The notes under the pieces are model-generated. The model saw only the letters and a list, made by a program, of their open reading frames with translations, did not search any database and was not told the DNA's origin. A stretch of DNA of 64,000 bases from Daphnia carinata. Taxonomy: Eukaryota > Arthropoda > Branchiopoda > Diplostraca > Daphniidae. The stretch covers positions 5,393,357 to 5,457,356 of the forward strand of contig NC_081340.1 of NCBI RefSeq assembly GCF_022539665.2, written 5' to 3'. A program made the position numbers and the translations under genes. Shown piece by piece: positions 1-14,376 of the stretch. Within the stretch, counting starts at the first letter, position 1; each line of letters begins with the position of its first letter.

Positions 1-141
1 AAGAATCTTATGAAAGGAGAAGATGATGCATTCTCATTTTCCATAGCGCCAAAACAAAAACAAAAAAAAAAAAAAAAAAGGGGCTTTTACCGTACAAGTG
101 CAATTTTTGTGGCGGGAGGTTAACAGACGATTTGCTGTGTT

Positions 142-177
<36 letters not shown>

Positions 178-275
178 GAGCCGGAGCTAAAGATGAATAG
201 GAAATTTTTGGCCGGGACAATGGCAGCACGTTTTTTTATTTTTCAGTTTTGGAAAATGGGGATTTTCACCTGGGC

Positions 276-302
276 TGTGTGTGTGTGTGTGTGTGTGTGT
301 GA
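276..302. repeat. (TG)n microsatellite
   Basis: About 13 uninterrupted TG units. Confidence 0.95.
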
Positions 303-1143
303 GTCCGTTGACGTGGAAGAAACAAATCGCTAAAGAAAATAACAGAATTTATGTATTCGTAAGTGGTGGTAGTGGTAGAGAATGTGGCATTGATACAAAA
401 GAAAAAGAAAGCTGCTCTTGTACCTATCTTGAAAAAAATATTTATATATAAATATAAATACATTTTGGGAAAATCGAAATTCCCGCGCCAAAAAAGGTAC
501 GGCTAATTACATACTGCAGAGAAAATGACGTCTGCTACAAAAGATGCATAAGCAGAGTATCGTGATATATGTTATCATCCCAACCGTCTTGAGATTACAC
601 GCTTCTATTTGATCCATTACACACAAGCGCAGGGTCGAGGAGTGGAAGAATAAAACAAACGAGGCTATCGGTTTTTTTGTTTTTGTTTGTTTTTTTCTTT
701 TGCGATTCGCCTTTTTTTTTTTTTGCCGTTTTTGTTCTTTCCCGTTCGTCAACGAGGGCCGCAAACAAACAAAAAATAATGATTCGGACAAAACATAACG
801 GGCAAATTGAATGTGGCGCTAAGGTATGTGTTTCATTGAAAGGAAACCCCGCCACAATTTGTTTTTGTTTGCTAGTCCGTGAGAAAAAACCGCAATGTAA
901 TCATCATCATCATCATTTTGATAGCATTTTTTTTTTTCGCCTTTTTCTTTTCGCGATATTATGTTGCCGTTTTACGATCGTAGTTTATTGAAAAAAAAAA
1001 AAATAATAATAATAATAATGATAAAAACACCTGAAGGTTGTCGGTTATTTTCTTATCGTTTCCATTTTGGAGGTTGTCACAATTTTTTTGCGGCCCGTTT
1101 AGACAACATTACCGACGCTCTGATGCGGCTCTTTTGCTTTTCT

Positions 1144-1178
1144 ATCCATCCATCCATCCATCCATCCATCCATCCATC
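1144..1178. repeat. (ATCC)n tetranucleotide repeat
   Basis: Eight perfect ATCC units followed by a partial one. Confidence 0.95.
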
Positions 1179-1827
1179 ACGAAACGAACGAGGAAAAGAC
1201 TTTAAACTGAGAAGTGAAAGATCACAATTCCCAGGATCGATGTGCGTCTGCGACAGAGGGGAAACCAAAAAAACTAAAAAACTAAATGAAATCAGCAAAA
1301 TCTGTACAGGTTTTTCTGTTTCAGAATAACAAGATGAAAAAGAGGAAGGTTTTGTTTTATTTTTAGGGCTTTCAATATTACTAACGGCGGTTGGATTTTA
1401 GCGTTGCGCGGGTGTACTCTACGGGATGTAGCACTGGGCTTCAACCTCCCCCTGAAAAAAAAAAAAGCAAAAAAACTTCCATCCGTTCTTTGCTATCGAA
1501 CACATGCACAGCTGTGCACGAGAGTCCGCCCCATGCGCCAGCTCCATCAGAGTGTAAAGAACCTGGTTGAACCTGGACTGTGTTCAGAGAGAGTCGAGCC
1601 TTGGTGGCTAGCGGACGTTGTGTTTTGCCATTCGTTCCGCTCATTTTTTTTTTTCCCCTGTCCATTCTCTCTCTCTTTTAGTTCCTCGCTAACTTTGGTG
1701 TGTGAAAGTCCGCAAACTAAATCGCGTGTACATCAGTGATTTTGTGTGTGTGTGTGTGTGTCTCTTGAAGTGTCTCCTGTTCCTCAAACTCATCAAAGGA
1801 TCTTTGTTTGTTTTTTTTTCTCTGCAG

Positions 1828-1915
1828 ACTGTCGGGTGTCAAATTCATCATTTATCGCAGTTGATCATCTCACATTTGGGGACTACTCTTCTAGCCGTCG
1901 TTCACCAAAGTCAAG
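1828..1915 (+). other. Candidate non-coding (5' UTR) exon
   Basis: The segment is preceded by a long pyrimidine tract ending in CTCTGCAG and followed by CAAG|GTAAAT, a strong acceptor and donor pair. It is 88 bp, more balanced in composition than its surroundings, and has no ATG. One frame is open throughout but matches nothing I recognise. It could be an untranslated exon of the membrane-protein gene at 20.4 kb or of an unseen gene. Only splice-site appearance supports it. Confidence 0.25.
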
Positions 1916-2452
1916 GTAAATGTCACACAATCTCTACTTTCAACGTTATTTATATGGAATTGTGAAACGAGAATGTCGGGCATATAAATACGCGGATATA
2001 AAAGAAACGTACATAGATACATACGTGTATATGAGCTCTCAAGCGTTCAAAGTTATGTGGCCATTGTGAACGACACAGACGAGTTGCGTGTCCCGCTCGT
2101 GTTCGGCAGTCAAGCGGAGGAGGGTAGGGGGTCGTGGTGGTCACGTTAAGGCTGGCCGAACAACCGATGGGCCCTTGTACACAGACGACTTGGTGCGTTA
2201 TATACCACGCCACCACTCTATTGTTGGTGGAGGGGGGGGGGAGATAGAACACAACAACGGCCGAAATGGTCAAGACATATAAATGTCGTCCTTTCTCTCT
2301 CTCTCTCTCTCACGAACGAGACGCGGAGAAATGATGATTGTCTTTTTAAGAGGCGCAACGATGACCTCAAGTCGACTGACATGATCTTCGTTATTGGGGG
2401 CACATGATGGTGGCTCACTTGGGAAATTTGCTCTTGTTCTTCTTTTTTTTTA

Positions 2453-2455
<3 letters not shown>

Positions 2456-2492
<37 letters not shown>
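2456..2492. repeat. (GT)n microsatellite
   Basis: About 18 GT units. A second tract, about 10 units, lies at 2792-2812. Confidence 0.95.
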
Positions 2493-2493
<1 letters not shown>

Positions 2494-3521
2494 GGAATGG
2501 GTCTTCGTTTGACGGTGGTTTCGATCCAGATTGAATTGACGAAGGAAGACTGGCTTCTATCGATTGTTTGAGTCCGTGGCGCGCGCCATCGTAATAATAG
2601 TAATCAAGTTGGAGATTTGTTTTTTTGTTTTGTTTAAATCGCATTTTTTTCAACGGTGTGGCGGTGCGAAGAAAAAGATTCGAATTCGTTCGTGAGTGGT
2701 CCGCAGTAAAATGGCGATAGTCCGCGAAAATTGTAAAATGAAACAGACACGAGTCAGTGCGTGTTCGAATGTCTTTTTTCTTCGTTTTTTCGTGTGTGTG
2801 TGTGTGTGTGTGGATAATTTTCCCATTTCTTGGAATTTTGAATTAATTCCTGTGTCATTTTGAATTTTCGTCGCCCAAGTTTCAAAGAATTCTCACGACT
2901 CCCGCAGACATAATTCGATTATTATTCACCTGTCCTGCCTCTTGTATACATTTTTTCCCCCATTCCTTTAGCAATAGGACTCTTTTTCTTTTTTTCTTTG
3001 GTGACATATTTTTTCCCCTTCCTTTCTTGCTTGTTTTTCCTCTTTTAAGGATCGTATGTCACACAAGACTATTGTTACCCATTGCCTGGTTAGCAACGTC
3101 AGTGACATTAGCTAATAAGACGCGCAAATAAAAAAAAAAAAGGAAATGAAACCAAGTGGGCCAAAAAAAAAAAGAAAAGAAAAGAAAAACAAGTCGATAG
3201 ATGGAGGAGCTTTAGGGACATGTGCCGTTTGTTTTTTTAATATGATGCGATTCTGCCGACGATAATGACGCTTAATGTCTTATCTTGAAGTGAATAGGAT
3301 CCGTTGGCCCTCCACGTCTTCCTTTTTTTTTTTTAAATCGTCCTATCTCGCCATCTGAAGCAATATCATCTCGTTTCATTACAAACGATGATGATTTTCT
3401 CTTCTCATTTTCTCTTTTCTTTTTTATTTTGAAAAAAAATTGAAACTTAATTTTTGTGTGCGTGTTTTTTTCTTGGAGGGCTAGGAGGGTTCGTTCGTCC
3501 GGTCGCAATTAGTCTCTCTTT

Positions 3522-3554
3522 ACACACACGCACACACACACACACACACACACA
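3522..3554. repeat. (CA)n microsatellite
   Basis: Alternating CA with one interrupting G, on the opposite phase to the GT tracts upstream. Confidence 0.9.
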
Positions 3555-5684
3555 TATGCACACAAACAAACTAAGAGACGGGGCTATAGAGCGGGGCCGT
3601 CTTTAGCCCTGAAGGATCTCGTTACGAACTTTGGGGATACACACGACTATGTATATGCGCATCTGTTTGTTGTGTGTCTAGTCATCTTGTGCCGGTGCTC
3701 TTCACCACCCACCACGCCCCTATGCCTGTGCGCTCTCTTGTTGTATTTATTTATTTATTTTTTTTTTTTTGTTGTAATAAGAACATAATTTCAAATGAGA
3801 GAATTGGAAAATGAACTGAAGATCATTTTCTCTCGGTCCGATCTCTTTTCTTTTTTTTCTTTTTTTTTTGGTTCGTTTGCTTTTGACGTGTAGCCTTTGG
3901 GAAAGCGAAGGGAACAAACATAGCCAGTAGGTAGAAAATAAAGAAAACTTTGGGGCCAAAAACAAAAAGTAATTCTTCTTCGCTCTGCTTTGTTTCCCTC
4001 CCGGTTTTCCTGATTGGTTTCGTGATGGATTCCCTCCAATCTGTGGAGACGGTCTCCGCGAGTACGCGGTAGCTACGATTTACTCTCACTTGTAATTTTT
4101 GTTCTTTTTTTTTTTTTTTTTTTTTACTGCTAACCTACTACTACCCCCGCGTTGGAAAAAAAAAAAAAAAAAAAAGTTACAATGGGCATTCGAGCAGCTC
4201 TGACTGTTTCAATTAAGGGAAGAACTAGGATCTCTTCTTTGCCTCTTGCTCCCGCTGGATCGTGATTTTCCTCTCCTCCCTTGTTGATGGTACCACTAAG
4301 TCTGTCCAGGTTCCCCTTTTTTTTTTTCTCTCCAGTCGGTAGGGGTTGCGTTGATTGATCAACACCAATCTTGAACTGATTTAAAAGGTGGTGGTGGTGA
4401 GCGGAATTGGAAAAAAAAAAAAAAAAAAAAAATGAAAATAATAAGAGTGGACACATAAAAATTTGGGTTAAATGGGAAGAGAAACAGTCACGATTTTTTT
4501 TTTTTTTTTTTTTGTGTGTAGAAGAAGAAAAAGAAAACGGTTTATTTTGTCCACTACAGCGATGGCTCGTTATGATAATTCTTGTTTTATTTGTCTGTAT
4601 TTATATATATATACGTATATATATTTTTTTTTTTTCGTTATGTATGGCTTTTTTTTATTTTGGGTGACCTTTTCTTTCTGTTGCTGCCTTGTGCAACAAC
4701 CAAGAAAACTTTACGACGTGTCACGGTTGAAGGAACTGCCGTCGTGAGATGTTAAAAAAAAAAACTTCTCTTTCTTCCAGTCCTCTCTTTTATTCTTCTT
4801 TTATTTTTATTATTTTTTTTTTTTTTTTACCACCAACCACCACCTTCTTTAAATGCTATTTAAAAGAAAAAAAGAAAAGAAGTCGTAGGACCGTTTGAGG
4901 ACACAGCGTGAGCGTGAAACCTTGGGGCACTTGTATCGTGGAGGGGCGAGATTCGACGTGTGTGGCCAGTCTTTGAATTTTCGTTGACATTGGCGTTAAA
5001 TAAATTGTTGTATTGAGACGTTGGGTAATAAGAAGAAAGAAAGGAAAAAGGCCAAAAACTCATTCGTTCCGTCCGATTCATTCCGGTCTGCTACTCGTCG
5101 TCCCATTGTCTGCGCCAAGTTTCGATGGCGAAGAAGAAAAAAAATATAGGTCGAATAAAACAAAGAAAAAAAAAACAACATTTTAATGGTATTGTCGAAG
5201 AACAGCCATGAAAACGAGTGGAAATGACCCGACATCTTTCTTTGCATTCTTTTCGGTATTTTTTTTTTCATTTTCTTGAGTCGTCCTTTACCCCCGTCGC
5301 ATCGTTAATCTTTCATCGGCAGGGGGTAGTATAGAGTAGGTTATAAAATATTCTGAAAGAAAAAAGAAAAGAAAAAGGCGACCTCTTTCGAAGCTGACAG
5401 CTTTCGCATTTTAGCAGCAGAATGTACGATTTTCTATTTCTCTCTGATCTCCGATTGATTTGTAGTTTGGTTGGATAAACTGCGTCTCTATGTATCCGTT
5501 CTCTCGATGTTACACAATGCGCCAGTCTGCTTCCTGTTTGGCGAGGGGGCGGGAGGATGCTTTTTGGGGATGTGCGTCTTTCAGCCATAAAAAAACAAAC
5601 AAAAAAAAAACGGGGAAAAAGAAGAGGTGGTATACGACTTGATGGAAACGGACGACCCAATCAGCCGTGTTACGTCGCCTACGG

Positions 5685-5686
<2 letters not shown>

Positions 5687-5715
<29 letters not shown>
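5687..5715. repeat. (TA)n microsatellite
   Basis: About 14 perfect TA units. Confidence 0.95.
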
Positions 5716-5718
<3 letters not shown>

Positions 5719-8401
5719 CCTTCCCTCCCCATCTAAACAAGCAACTAGATCAGATGGGAGGGAAGGACACATTTTCTTGGTATCTTTTTTTTTTTTTTTT
5801 TTTTTGTTGGAGTTTCTCTCTGTTCTCTCAATCCATTAGCTCCGGATGATGGATGAACTTGTTCGTCGTCATCGTCGCCGTCGTTGTCCCATTTCGATTT
5901 GGAGGGCCGAGAAATCACAACAAGGAATAGAGGGGGGGGGGAAAAGAAGGGAACGGCGCGACGGCGATTATTATTACAAGCCCTCCCCCCCCCCCCCCAT
6001 CAGGTTCGAGAAAATGTAGTGACTTTTGACTGTTTGGATCATGATGGATGCTCCTCCAAATTCAAGAATGATATCTCACTCTACGAAGAAAAAAAAAAAA
6101 AAAAGGTCTGTCATACGCCGGCTTGTTAGCAGACCCATTTTTTTTTTTTTTGTTTTTCTCCTATTCGGCTTCACTACACCCACTCGTATATCAACCGATA
6201 AAAACATTTCCCTTTTTATTTTTTATTTATTTATCTTTTTTTTTTTTTTTTTTTTTTGACCGGAGGAGTCCGTCGGCCGTTCTAATCTCATCCCGAGTTG
6301 ATGGCTGATTATTCATGAACGTGAAAACATTGAAGGTATAGTAAGAGGGGGGGGGTGGGGGTAGGTAAGGAAGTCAGTGGTTTTGGGCGACTTGGGGACG
6401 ATCGAGCCTATATAACTAGCAGACTAACATTGAACTATCGTGCACTGAATGAGTAACGAATCCAAAGTGGCTCTACCCTCCTCCCGTCTCTCCGGTGAAC
6501 GTTTTGGGGGAAAAGACTTTTTCCCTTTTTTTTTTTTTTTTTTTTTATATTATTATCGTTTTATTATTTTTCTTTTTCTTCCGTTGAAAGACGGGGAGAT
6601 GGAGAAGTTTGTCGTAGCGGATCGTGACATTGGGTTGGGGACTGAGGGAATGATGAAAAAAGGAAAGAAAGAAAAAAAAAAAGAAAGAAGAAAGAAGTTG
6701 CGTGTCACGCACGTTGAGATGGAACGGAGGGAATTGCGCACCGCAGTGTCTTAAGTAAAGATGTAGATTCGTTTTGGCTTTAGACGGACGATGTTGTACG
6801 TTTATAAATGATTAGCGACAGGATGTTGTGTAGCGTGTCGAACGGAGGAGATGACCGCACGTGAAAGAGACGGCCGCCTACTTTTTTCCAACGTGCGGGA
6901 CAGTCGAACTTTTGCCTATCGCTTTTGAATACATTTTCATTCATTATGTAAGAGACGTGTGCAGTGGGTGTGTGGGTGTGTTGCCGTACGGCGCAGTCGA
7001 ACAAAAGTCAATAACGTTCCGTGCGTGCTACACATCCATACGCAGATTTCCAACCGAAAATCTTTCCCGCCGTCTCGTTTTCTTTTCCTTTCCTTCGCTC
7101 ATTAGTCATTTACATTTCGGAAATGTTTTAATAATTAGACACGCGGTAGATATGCCGTATAGATTTTAAAAGGCTTCTTTCAATATCTATACAACATATT
7201 ATACAGCAGAGTTTTGAGAAATTGAACCCCACTCTCTGTATATTTTTTTTTTTCTTTTTTTTTTTCTTTTTTTATTCTTTGAGAGGGCCGTCTTGTTTCT
7301 TTTCCTGAAAGGCGGGCCGGCATTCTTAACCTTGTACTATCTACCGACTGCGACCCACTAGAGTGAGGTACCAAAAGAGAAAAAAAAAAAAAAAAAAGCC
7401 TCGTAAGTCTCTCATTTTGATTGCATTTTTTTTTTTTTTTTCTTCTTCTTCTTCTTCTTCTTCTCCCCTCCTCATCTACGCGTTCTTGTGTCTTGTCTAT
7501 CTGTTGTGTGTGTGAGAGTGTGTGGTTGACGAGAAACAGGTCGCAGGACCCGTCGTCCAGGGCAACCGATGCCTTCCAGATGAAACACGCACATGCAATG
7601 GACTCTCTCTCCTCTTCTTTTTGCTGAGTTGGGGTCCAGCTGTCACACACAAGTCTTTGACTTTCAATGCCAAAAGGATGTCGTTTTTTTTTCTTCTACT
7701 TACGTTGCTCATTTTTGTTCCTCGTGTTGGCGTTTCGTTTTTTAGCGGGGCGCTAATAGTAGGGAGACGAGCAGGAGCTGCTAGTCGGTGACAGCCGGGC
7801 AAATTGGGGTTAGAATGCTTTATTAACTAGTCGGTAAACTTACTTACCGACCTCTGCACCCCGTTTCGTTATTTCTCGTTTCCAGTTTCATCGGCCAAAT
7901 GCTGCAATGACCCTGTTACATATGCCCCCCGCCCTTTCTTTTTTTTTTTTTTTTTCTTTAGAAGGGCAAGAATAATGAAACTGCTGACAGAGTTGCAGCA
8001 TTTTTTTTTTTTTTTCTTCCCTATTTAACTAAGAGGGGATTATTGCAATTGAATTTTGAAATGAAATTTGGTATTTGGTGGTCGCTGGGAGACAGACGGG
8101 TGGAGGACATGCAAAAGTCGTAGATTCATGATCACCATTATTTGAAGGCTTTCCTTTTTTTTTTTTTTTGCTTTCTGAAATTACTGCTGCTACTGCATAT
8201 ATCTTCTTCTTCAACCTCCCCCTTCCCGTTTCCTCGTCATTTGCGCATCCATATTCAACACATTTTCCAATTTTCAATTGAATGGCTTTTCCCCCCTCTT
8301 TTAAGCGCCCACGATTTGAATCGCACGTCTACGGTTTTAAACATTTTCCCTCCTTTTCAGTTCTGTTTTGTGGCCGGGCAAAAAAAAAAAAAAATAATAA
8401 T

Positions 8402-8432
<31 letters not shown>

Positions 8433-9468
8433 GTTCATTCCTCGAGCCTCTCGGTGGGCTTCTTCTTGCCCCGCTGCGCCCTCCTATCCTCCCCCTCCCC
8501 GACGCACACACACAGAAAGAGAGAGAGTCTGTCATTGTGTGTCGCAGCAAAGCTGATTAAATGTTGCCCCGCGCGTCCAATATGACGAGGGAACGATTAA
8601 TCTGCTCTGCCAGATCGGCCCGAGCGCACTCCCCCAACATTTTACGTTTCCTTTAACATCGGACGACAAAACGCGAAGGGAATCCGTTTTTTTTTTTTTT
8701 TTTAACAATTCATCAGCAAAAGACGGGGCCACACAAACAAAACTTTAAAAAATAAAATTTATATATATATTGAATATAATAAATAAAAGACCGGTAGATT
8801 ACAGTTGCAAGTAAAAAGGGGGGGGGGCAGGATGAACGCGCGCGCACGTTTGAATCGAATAGTCTTCATCATTTCGCATCATTTGCAGCAACGGTTCACA
8901 ATAGACATTTTCTGGGGCACCCAACAACCCAACTTTGATTAACAATTGGATTTTTTTTTTTTTAAACGACGTATTTGATCGCTCCCCTCCGTATTTGTAC
9001 GTATTCGATTTCAAACAGACGTTTAACAAAAAGAAAAGGCGAGGAAGTAAACAGGACGGGCATCTGGCGCAACATTTGAACTGTTTCAAACAATGAAAGG
9101 TGTCTGGGTGAGGTAAAAAAAAAAGGGGGGGGGGGTCCCTCCCCTTGTCGTTTCGTATTAACAGTTGAGCAAAGAGGAGATGAAGATGATGATGATGTTA
9201 TATCAGCTTGATTTCATTCCAAACACAGGGGACTCGTAGAACAGGTTAGCCAGCTGTTGGGCTCTTTTCTCTTCTTTTTTTTTTGTTTTTTTTTTTTTTT
9301 TGTTTACCTTTTAATGAAACCGTCTTTGGGACTACGGGGTAAAGGAGGAGGGCAAGTTTGAACTGGAATTAACCCGAGTGACGTGCTGGCAAAGAAAATA
9401 GGGAAGACGGGGCCAATCAGATAACATGCCTCCAGCTAGCAGAAGCCTTTTTTTTTCACATTCTTCCG

Positions 9469-9503
<35 letters not shown>

Positions 9504-12500
9504 GTTAGACTTTGTTAGAATGTTTGAAAATAGAGATGAAACTCCTTGCCTTTGACCCCATCACTTGTTGAGAAAAGAAACAAAAAAAAAAATGGGATTT
9601 ATAATTCCTTTTATTTTTCTTTTTTTACCTGTGGAGAAAATGAAAATAAAGTAAGGTCGAAATACGGCGTATGACACACCGTGTTCCAGGTGTCAGCATC
9701 TTGCATAGGCCCCCATTTCTCGCAATGGTAACCCAATCTGCCTGAGAAAGACAAGTCCATTTTCTTGTTTATTCCCTCCGCCCTTTTTTTCTTTTTCTCT
9801 CCCTCGCGTGTTGTCTCTCGTATCTTTGGAAATAAATGATGTGGAAAGCTGGTCATTTATATCTCTGATTGAGATCACTTTCCTACACTACTACCCTCTT
9901 TATTTATTTATTTGAAAACCCTTTTTTTTTTTTTTTTTATTCTCTCGTCCTTGTTCTCCTCCCATTTCATTTCGTGTTGTCTATAATCAATGGCTGGGAA
10001 TACAAACAAAATAAAAAAAATAAAAAAAAATTCCTTTTCGTTGCTCGTGTTCCAGTAGCTGGGTGGCACATAATAATGCGGAACAGAGCATTCTTTTTTT
10101 TATCAAGGAATTCCCACCTAGATCGTTCGTCTTGTTTACCCTAAATAAACCTTCACCTTCACAAATCCATCTGTGACGGTTAGTTCGGTTGGAAGGAGAG
10201 CTGGATTTCTTTTTTTTTTTTTTCTTTTTTTCCATTCCGAATGAATAGGCTTAATACCCCGAGTAGCGAAAGAGGCCCCACACCGGGTTTTTCAGTTCAT
10301 TCCCTTAAATGGTGTTATAAGAAAATAGTTTTTCGAGGAAACGGGCGTTTTTATTGACACACACACCGTTTTTTATTTGTCGATATTGCTGGACATGGCA
10401 ATAAAAACTCGCCAACTAAGAAAATGATCTTTAAACTGTCGCATTTTCCTTATGCAATAATACGATAATAGAAAAAAAAATAAAAAGAAAAGTTACCAAA
10501 CATTTCAAACATCGTCTGTACCTTTTCTTTTTATTTTATTTTTTAAAAATAACCTTCTTTGCTATCGCGTGAAAGTTCTTTCTCCACTTCCCTATTTCTA
10601 TGGGCCGAGACGCTTATCTGTTGCAATGTCGTAGCATATCACTTGAAATCTTTTATTTATTTTTTAAAAAGAAATTGTTAAGAGATCGTTGGGATGTGTT
10701 AAAGCGAAAACATGCCGGGCTTTTTAAATAAAATCTCTTTCCTTTGATGGCTGCATGTTTGTTATCGGACACGTTTTACCTCTAAACCAGAATCGCAGAG
10801 AATTGTTTGGAATCTATTAGATTCCCGAATATTCTATCAAAACCTTTGTTTTCTTTTCTTTCTCACTTGATGGAATTTTCTTCCCTTTTTTTTTTGCCTC
10901 TTTTTGTTTCCATTTGTTATCGAAGGAAATGTGGGGAAATTGTCTTTGGGTCGGTGGATCGCTTTGATTATTAGGCATTAGCAGACGTGGCAGTTAACAC
11001 GACAGTTGCCGAATAGAGGCGGGTTTTTTTCTTCTCCCTTTCGAGATTAAAAAAAGGAAAAAAAAAAAAAAAAAAAGAAAAACCGTCGGTCTGGAGTCGA
11101 TCTGAAAAGGTGCCAAACCTCCATAATAGGACGTCAGAGAAAAAGAAGAGATAGAGACACACAGTGGTTAGTGATAAAAAGAAGACCTTGCCAGAGAAGC
11201 CAATTATTTCGTAGCAATTAACCCAAAACAACGGGCAAAGAGAAACCCTGCCGGGTTTTTTTTTTTTTCCAGGGGTGTTTTTTCAACACCCGAGCACACA
11301 ACAGACGCACACAAAAGAAGAGATAAAAAAAAAAAAAAAAAAGAGAAAAATGTCTTTTTTTTTTTTTCTAACTTGTATCTACCAGACTGTGGCTCTTGTT
11401 GCAGACTAAACTCGTGTAAGGTCTAAGACAGAGGAAAAATTAAGCTTTTTCTTGTCTTGTATGCCCATTGCCATTATGTTGCAGACACACACGCACGGCA
11501 ACCTTGTGTGTATAATCTTCTCGCAGCGGGAGGAATGATAAAATAAAAGTATATATACGAGGAAGCCACAACCGCCGCCACAACTGACCGAGAGACATTG
11601 TCTTTCCCTTTTCTTTTTCTTTTTTTTTTTTATAGCTCAATATAACGCAATGTAGGCTAAATGAGGGTGGGTGTAAGGCGGCCTTCGTCCATCAAAAATT
11701 GCCCAGTCCGTGCCGTCCGGCTTTTCATTTTCTCGTTGAACAAAAAAAAAAAATAAATAAAAAACAAAAAAAAAAACAGCAGAGGGCCTAGCAAGTTAAG
11801 ACGATGTAATTCTCTTTCTTCCTAGCGCGGAGCACCAGGCCATTTTTTATTTCACGAGGGTCGTGTTATGAATAAAGTACAAAATCAACAGGAGGGCCCC
11901 AAGGTTTCCCTTTTTTCTTTTTTTTTTTCTATCAAACTGATGTCAACAACAAACTTTTTTTTTTTTGTCTTGAATCGAAAAGATCCTCGGCTTACAGGAA
12001 GGAAAACGTAAGCATCCGTTGTTGTTTCTTGTATGTTGTCGTTACAGTTAACAGTTCCGTGACTGACGAGCCCCGCACGTGCACTTGAATAATGAAAATA
12101 CCTTTTTAAGAACAGACGAGATAAACGTGCTGGCTCATCTTTTTTTATTTTTAGTTGTACGGGTGTGGTCTGGTTGTAAAAAAAAACAAAAAAAAAAACA
12201 CACAAAGTAAAACAACAACAAAAAAAAACCGAACCGAGAAAGAAAAGGCGCATCCAATAAAAAAAAAAAAAACTTCCGCCCTGGGAAGTCTAAAATATCT
12301 TCAATATTTATCCGAAAAAAAAAAAAAAAAAAAAATGTTGTTTTTACACATTTATCATCGTAAACTGAAAAGCTAAACGGTAAAGTTTATTAGTCGTTGG
12401 CACGAAAAAAAAAAAAAAAAAAAAAAAAGAGAGGCGTATCTCTTTGGCCCCTGTAGGAAAAGAAGTTAAATGATGTACGCACTGGGAGTAAACGGAGCAC

Positions 12501-14341
12501 GAAAAGCGGGACCCACGAAATTTAGAGAGGAGAGGAGGTAGGCCGCAGCCACCTGGATCGATACGTTTGGCTACTTTCACGTTAAGCCGCTGTGACATTA
12601 GAAAACAAAGGGGGGGGGGGGGGCAGTAGAAGAAGATGGTGGACAGCAATATGTTTCGTCCCCCAGTTGCAGTAACCCCCTACCATAAAAGACAACAGTC
12701 GCAGACCATAAGGCACGAAAGAAAAAAAAAAAAAAAAGGGAGGCACAAGTCGGTCGAGGTAAAAACGTGTGGCCTTTTTTTTTTTTTTTTTTTTCCTTCA
12801 AAAATGATAAAACCTCTCTCGTATGTGTCGTCCTGTACAACTCTGGCGCTATAAAGGCATTAAGGCTGTGTGATGTTTTTGTGGTTTTGAGGTATAAAAA
12901 GGCGGTTTGGGGCTGTTGGACGTGCCAGGTTTCTTTTGATGGCGGGTGGGTGGCCGGTCAAAGCAATTAAGGCCGGATGAAGACGTTATATAGATATGGG
13001 TTTTAAGTGTGATTGGGGGTGTGCAAAGAAAAAAAGAAAGAGATACACGGGGAGAAGTAAAAGAGGGGCGGTTTTTTTTTTTTTTTTTTTTTTTTATTTT
13101 TTCCAGGAGCGCATCAGGTTTCCTGGAAGCACGCTCCAGCGACACATCAGTGATATAGCTTTCTGTGGGAAACTTCTTTTTTTTTCTTTTTCTAATTCTA
13201 GAGAGAGAGAAGGAGAGAGAGAGAGAGAGAGAGGGGTATGTGTTAGTGACTGTGGTGGCGTAGATCATAATAATAACAATCTCGAATGTTAGGTTCAAAC
13301 AGACTTTTTTTTTTTCCTTTCGGTGGGTCTGTTAGATTGGATTCACCTGTCACGTCCAGTTGAGTCCAGTCTGTCCTCCTTCACATCCTTCTTTTCCCTC
13401 CCTGTCTAATTCCATTATATACACCGCGATGCTTCCACGAAAACAAAAACAAATTGAATCGTGTTTTGTTTTGCTTTGTTTTTTTTGTTTTTTTTTTTGT
13501 TTTTCTCTAAATTTTTATGGTCATTTTTTCTTTTTACAATCGACTTCCTCCCTCCGTGTCATGTCCGCATCCAAAAGCTCAGAGTTGGGTGGATGTGATG
13601 ATTTTTACAACTAGCGAGCCAAACCGAGTGGCAAAACATTTTCTGAAAATGGTCCGTACGACTTTAAAAACAAGAAATTGTCTTCGAATTTCGACGTCAG
13701 TGCACGTCAAAAGCTATAATTATTTACCAACCCCGTCCACAACTCACAAAGTTTGCCGTATATATATATATATGCCCCAGTGATCTTCTCCGTGCGCAAT
13801 CTTATTATTCTGTGGATCAACAAAAAGAAAAAGAAAAAAAAAAAAAAGGACTTATGATTGTGATATAAGTAACAGTCTAATACCACAAAAGATACACTAT
13901 ACCGTTCATCATTTGTAATCAGTCCGGGAGACCCTAAGCAGACCCTGGGTGACCCCTTCTGCCAAAAGAAAAAGAAAAAAAAAAGGGGGGAACATGTCAT
14001 GACAAAAAAAAAAAAAAAAGAAAAAAAAAAAGGGGAAACATTAAACTAATGAAGATGGGAAAAGGTCGGCCAGCGTCCGTCTTTTTTTTTTTTTTTCTTT
14101 CTTTGTGTCTTGGGTTTGAATCCGCCTAATACACAGTTCTCGGACATTGAGCGGATATTATGCTGGAACAGCAAATAACGCAACCCGTAGGGAAGGAATC
14201 CCGGCATGGATTCCCCCCTTCTTCTTTTTTCTCTTTCTCTCCGCAAAGCGATGAGCGAAGTTCTTTTTGTTCTGCACGCACACGCACTGGAGACTAGTAT
14301 CCGGATCACTAGAGCCCAGATAACATAGATAGACATATAGA

Positions 14342-14376
<35 letters not shown>

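Noticed and set aside
1144-1178. A CRISPR-like or other regularly spaced array
   Set aside because: It is a simple ATCC tetranucleotide repeat with no spacers; the 23-bp array at 47.8 kb likewise has no spacers.
6408-6500. TATATAA followed by an ATG at 6449 as a gene start
   Set aside because: The frame enters a poly-T run after about 20 codons and no convincing donor or downstream exon was found.
7180-7650. 156-codon minus-strand frame
   Set aside because: It is made of Lys and Arg runs from poly-T and CTT repeats, with no splice or start context and no family pattern.
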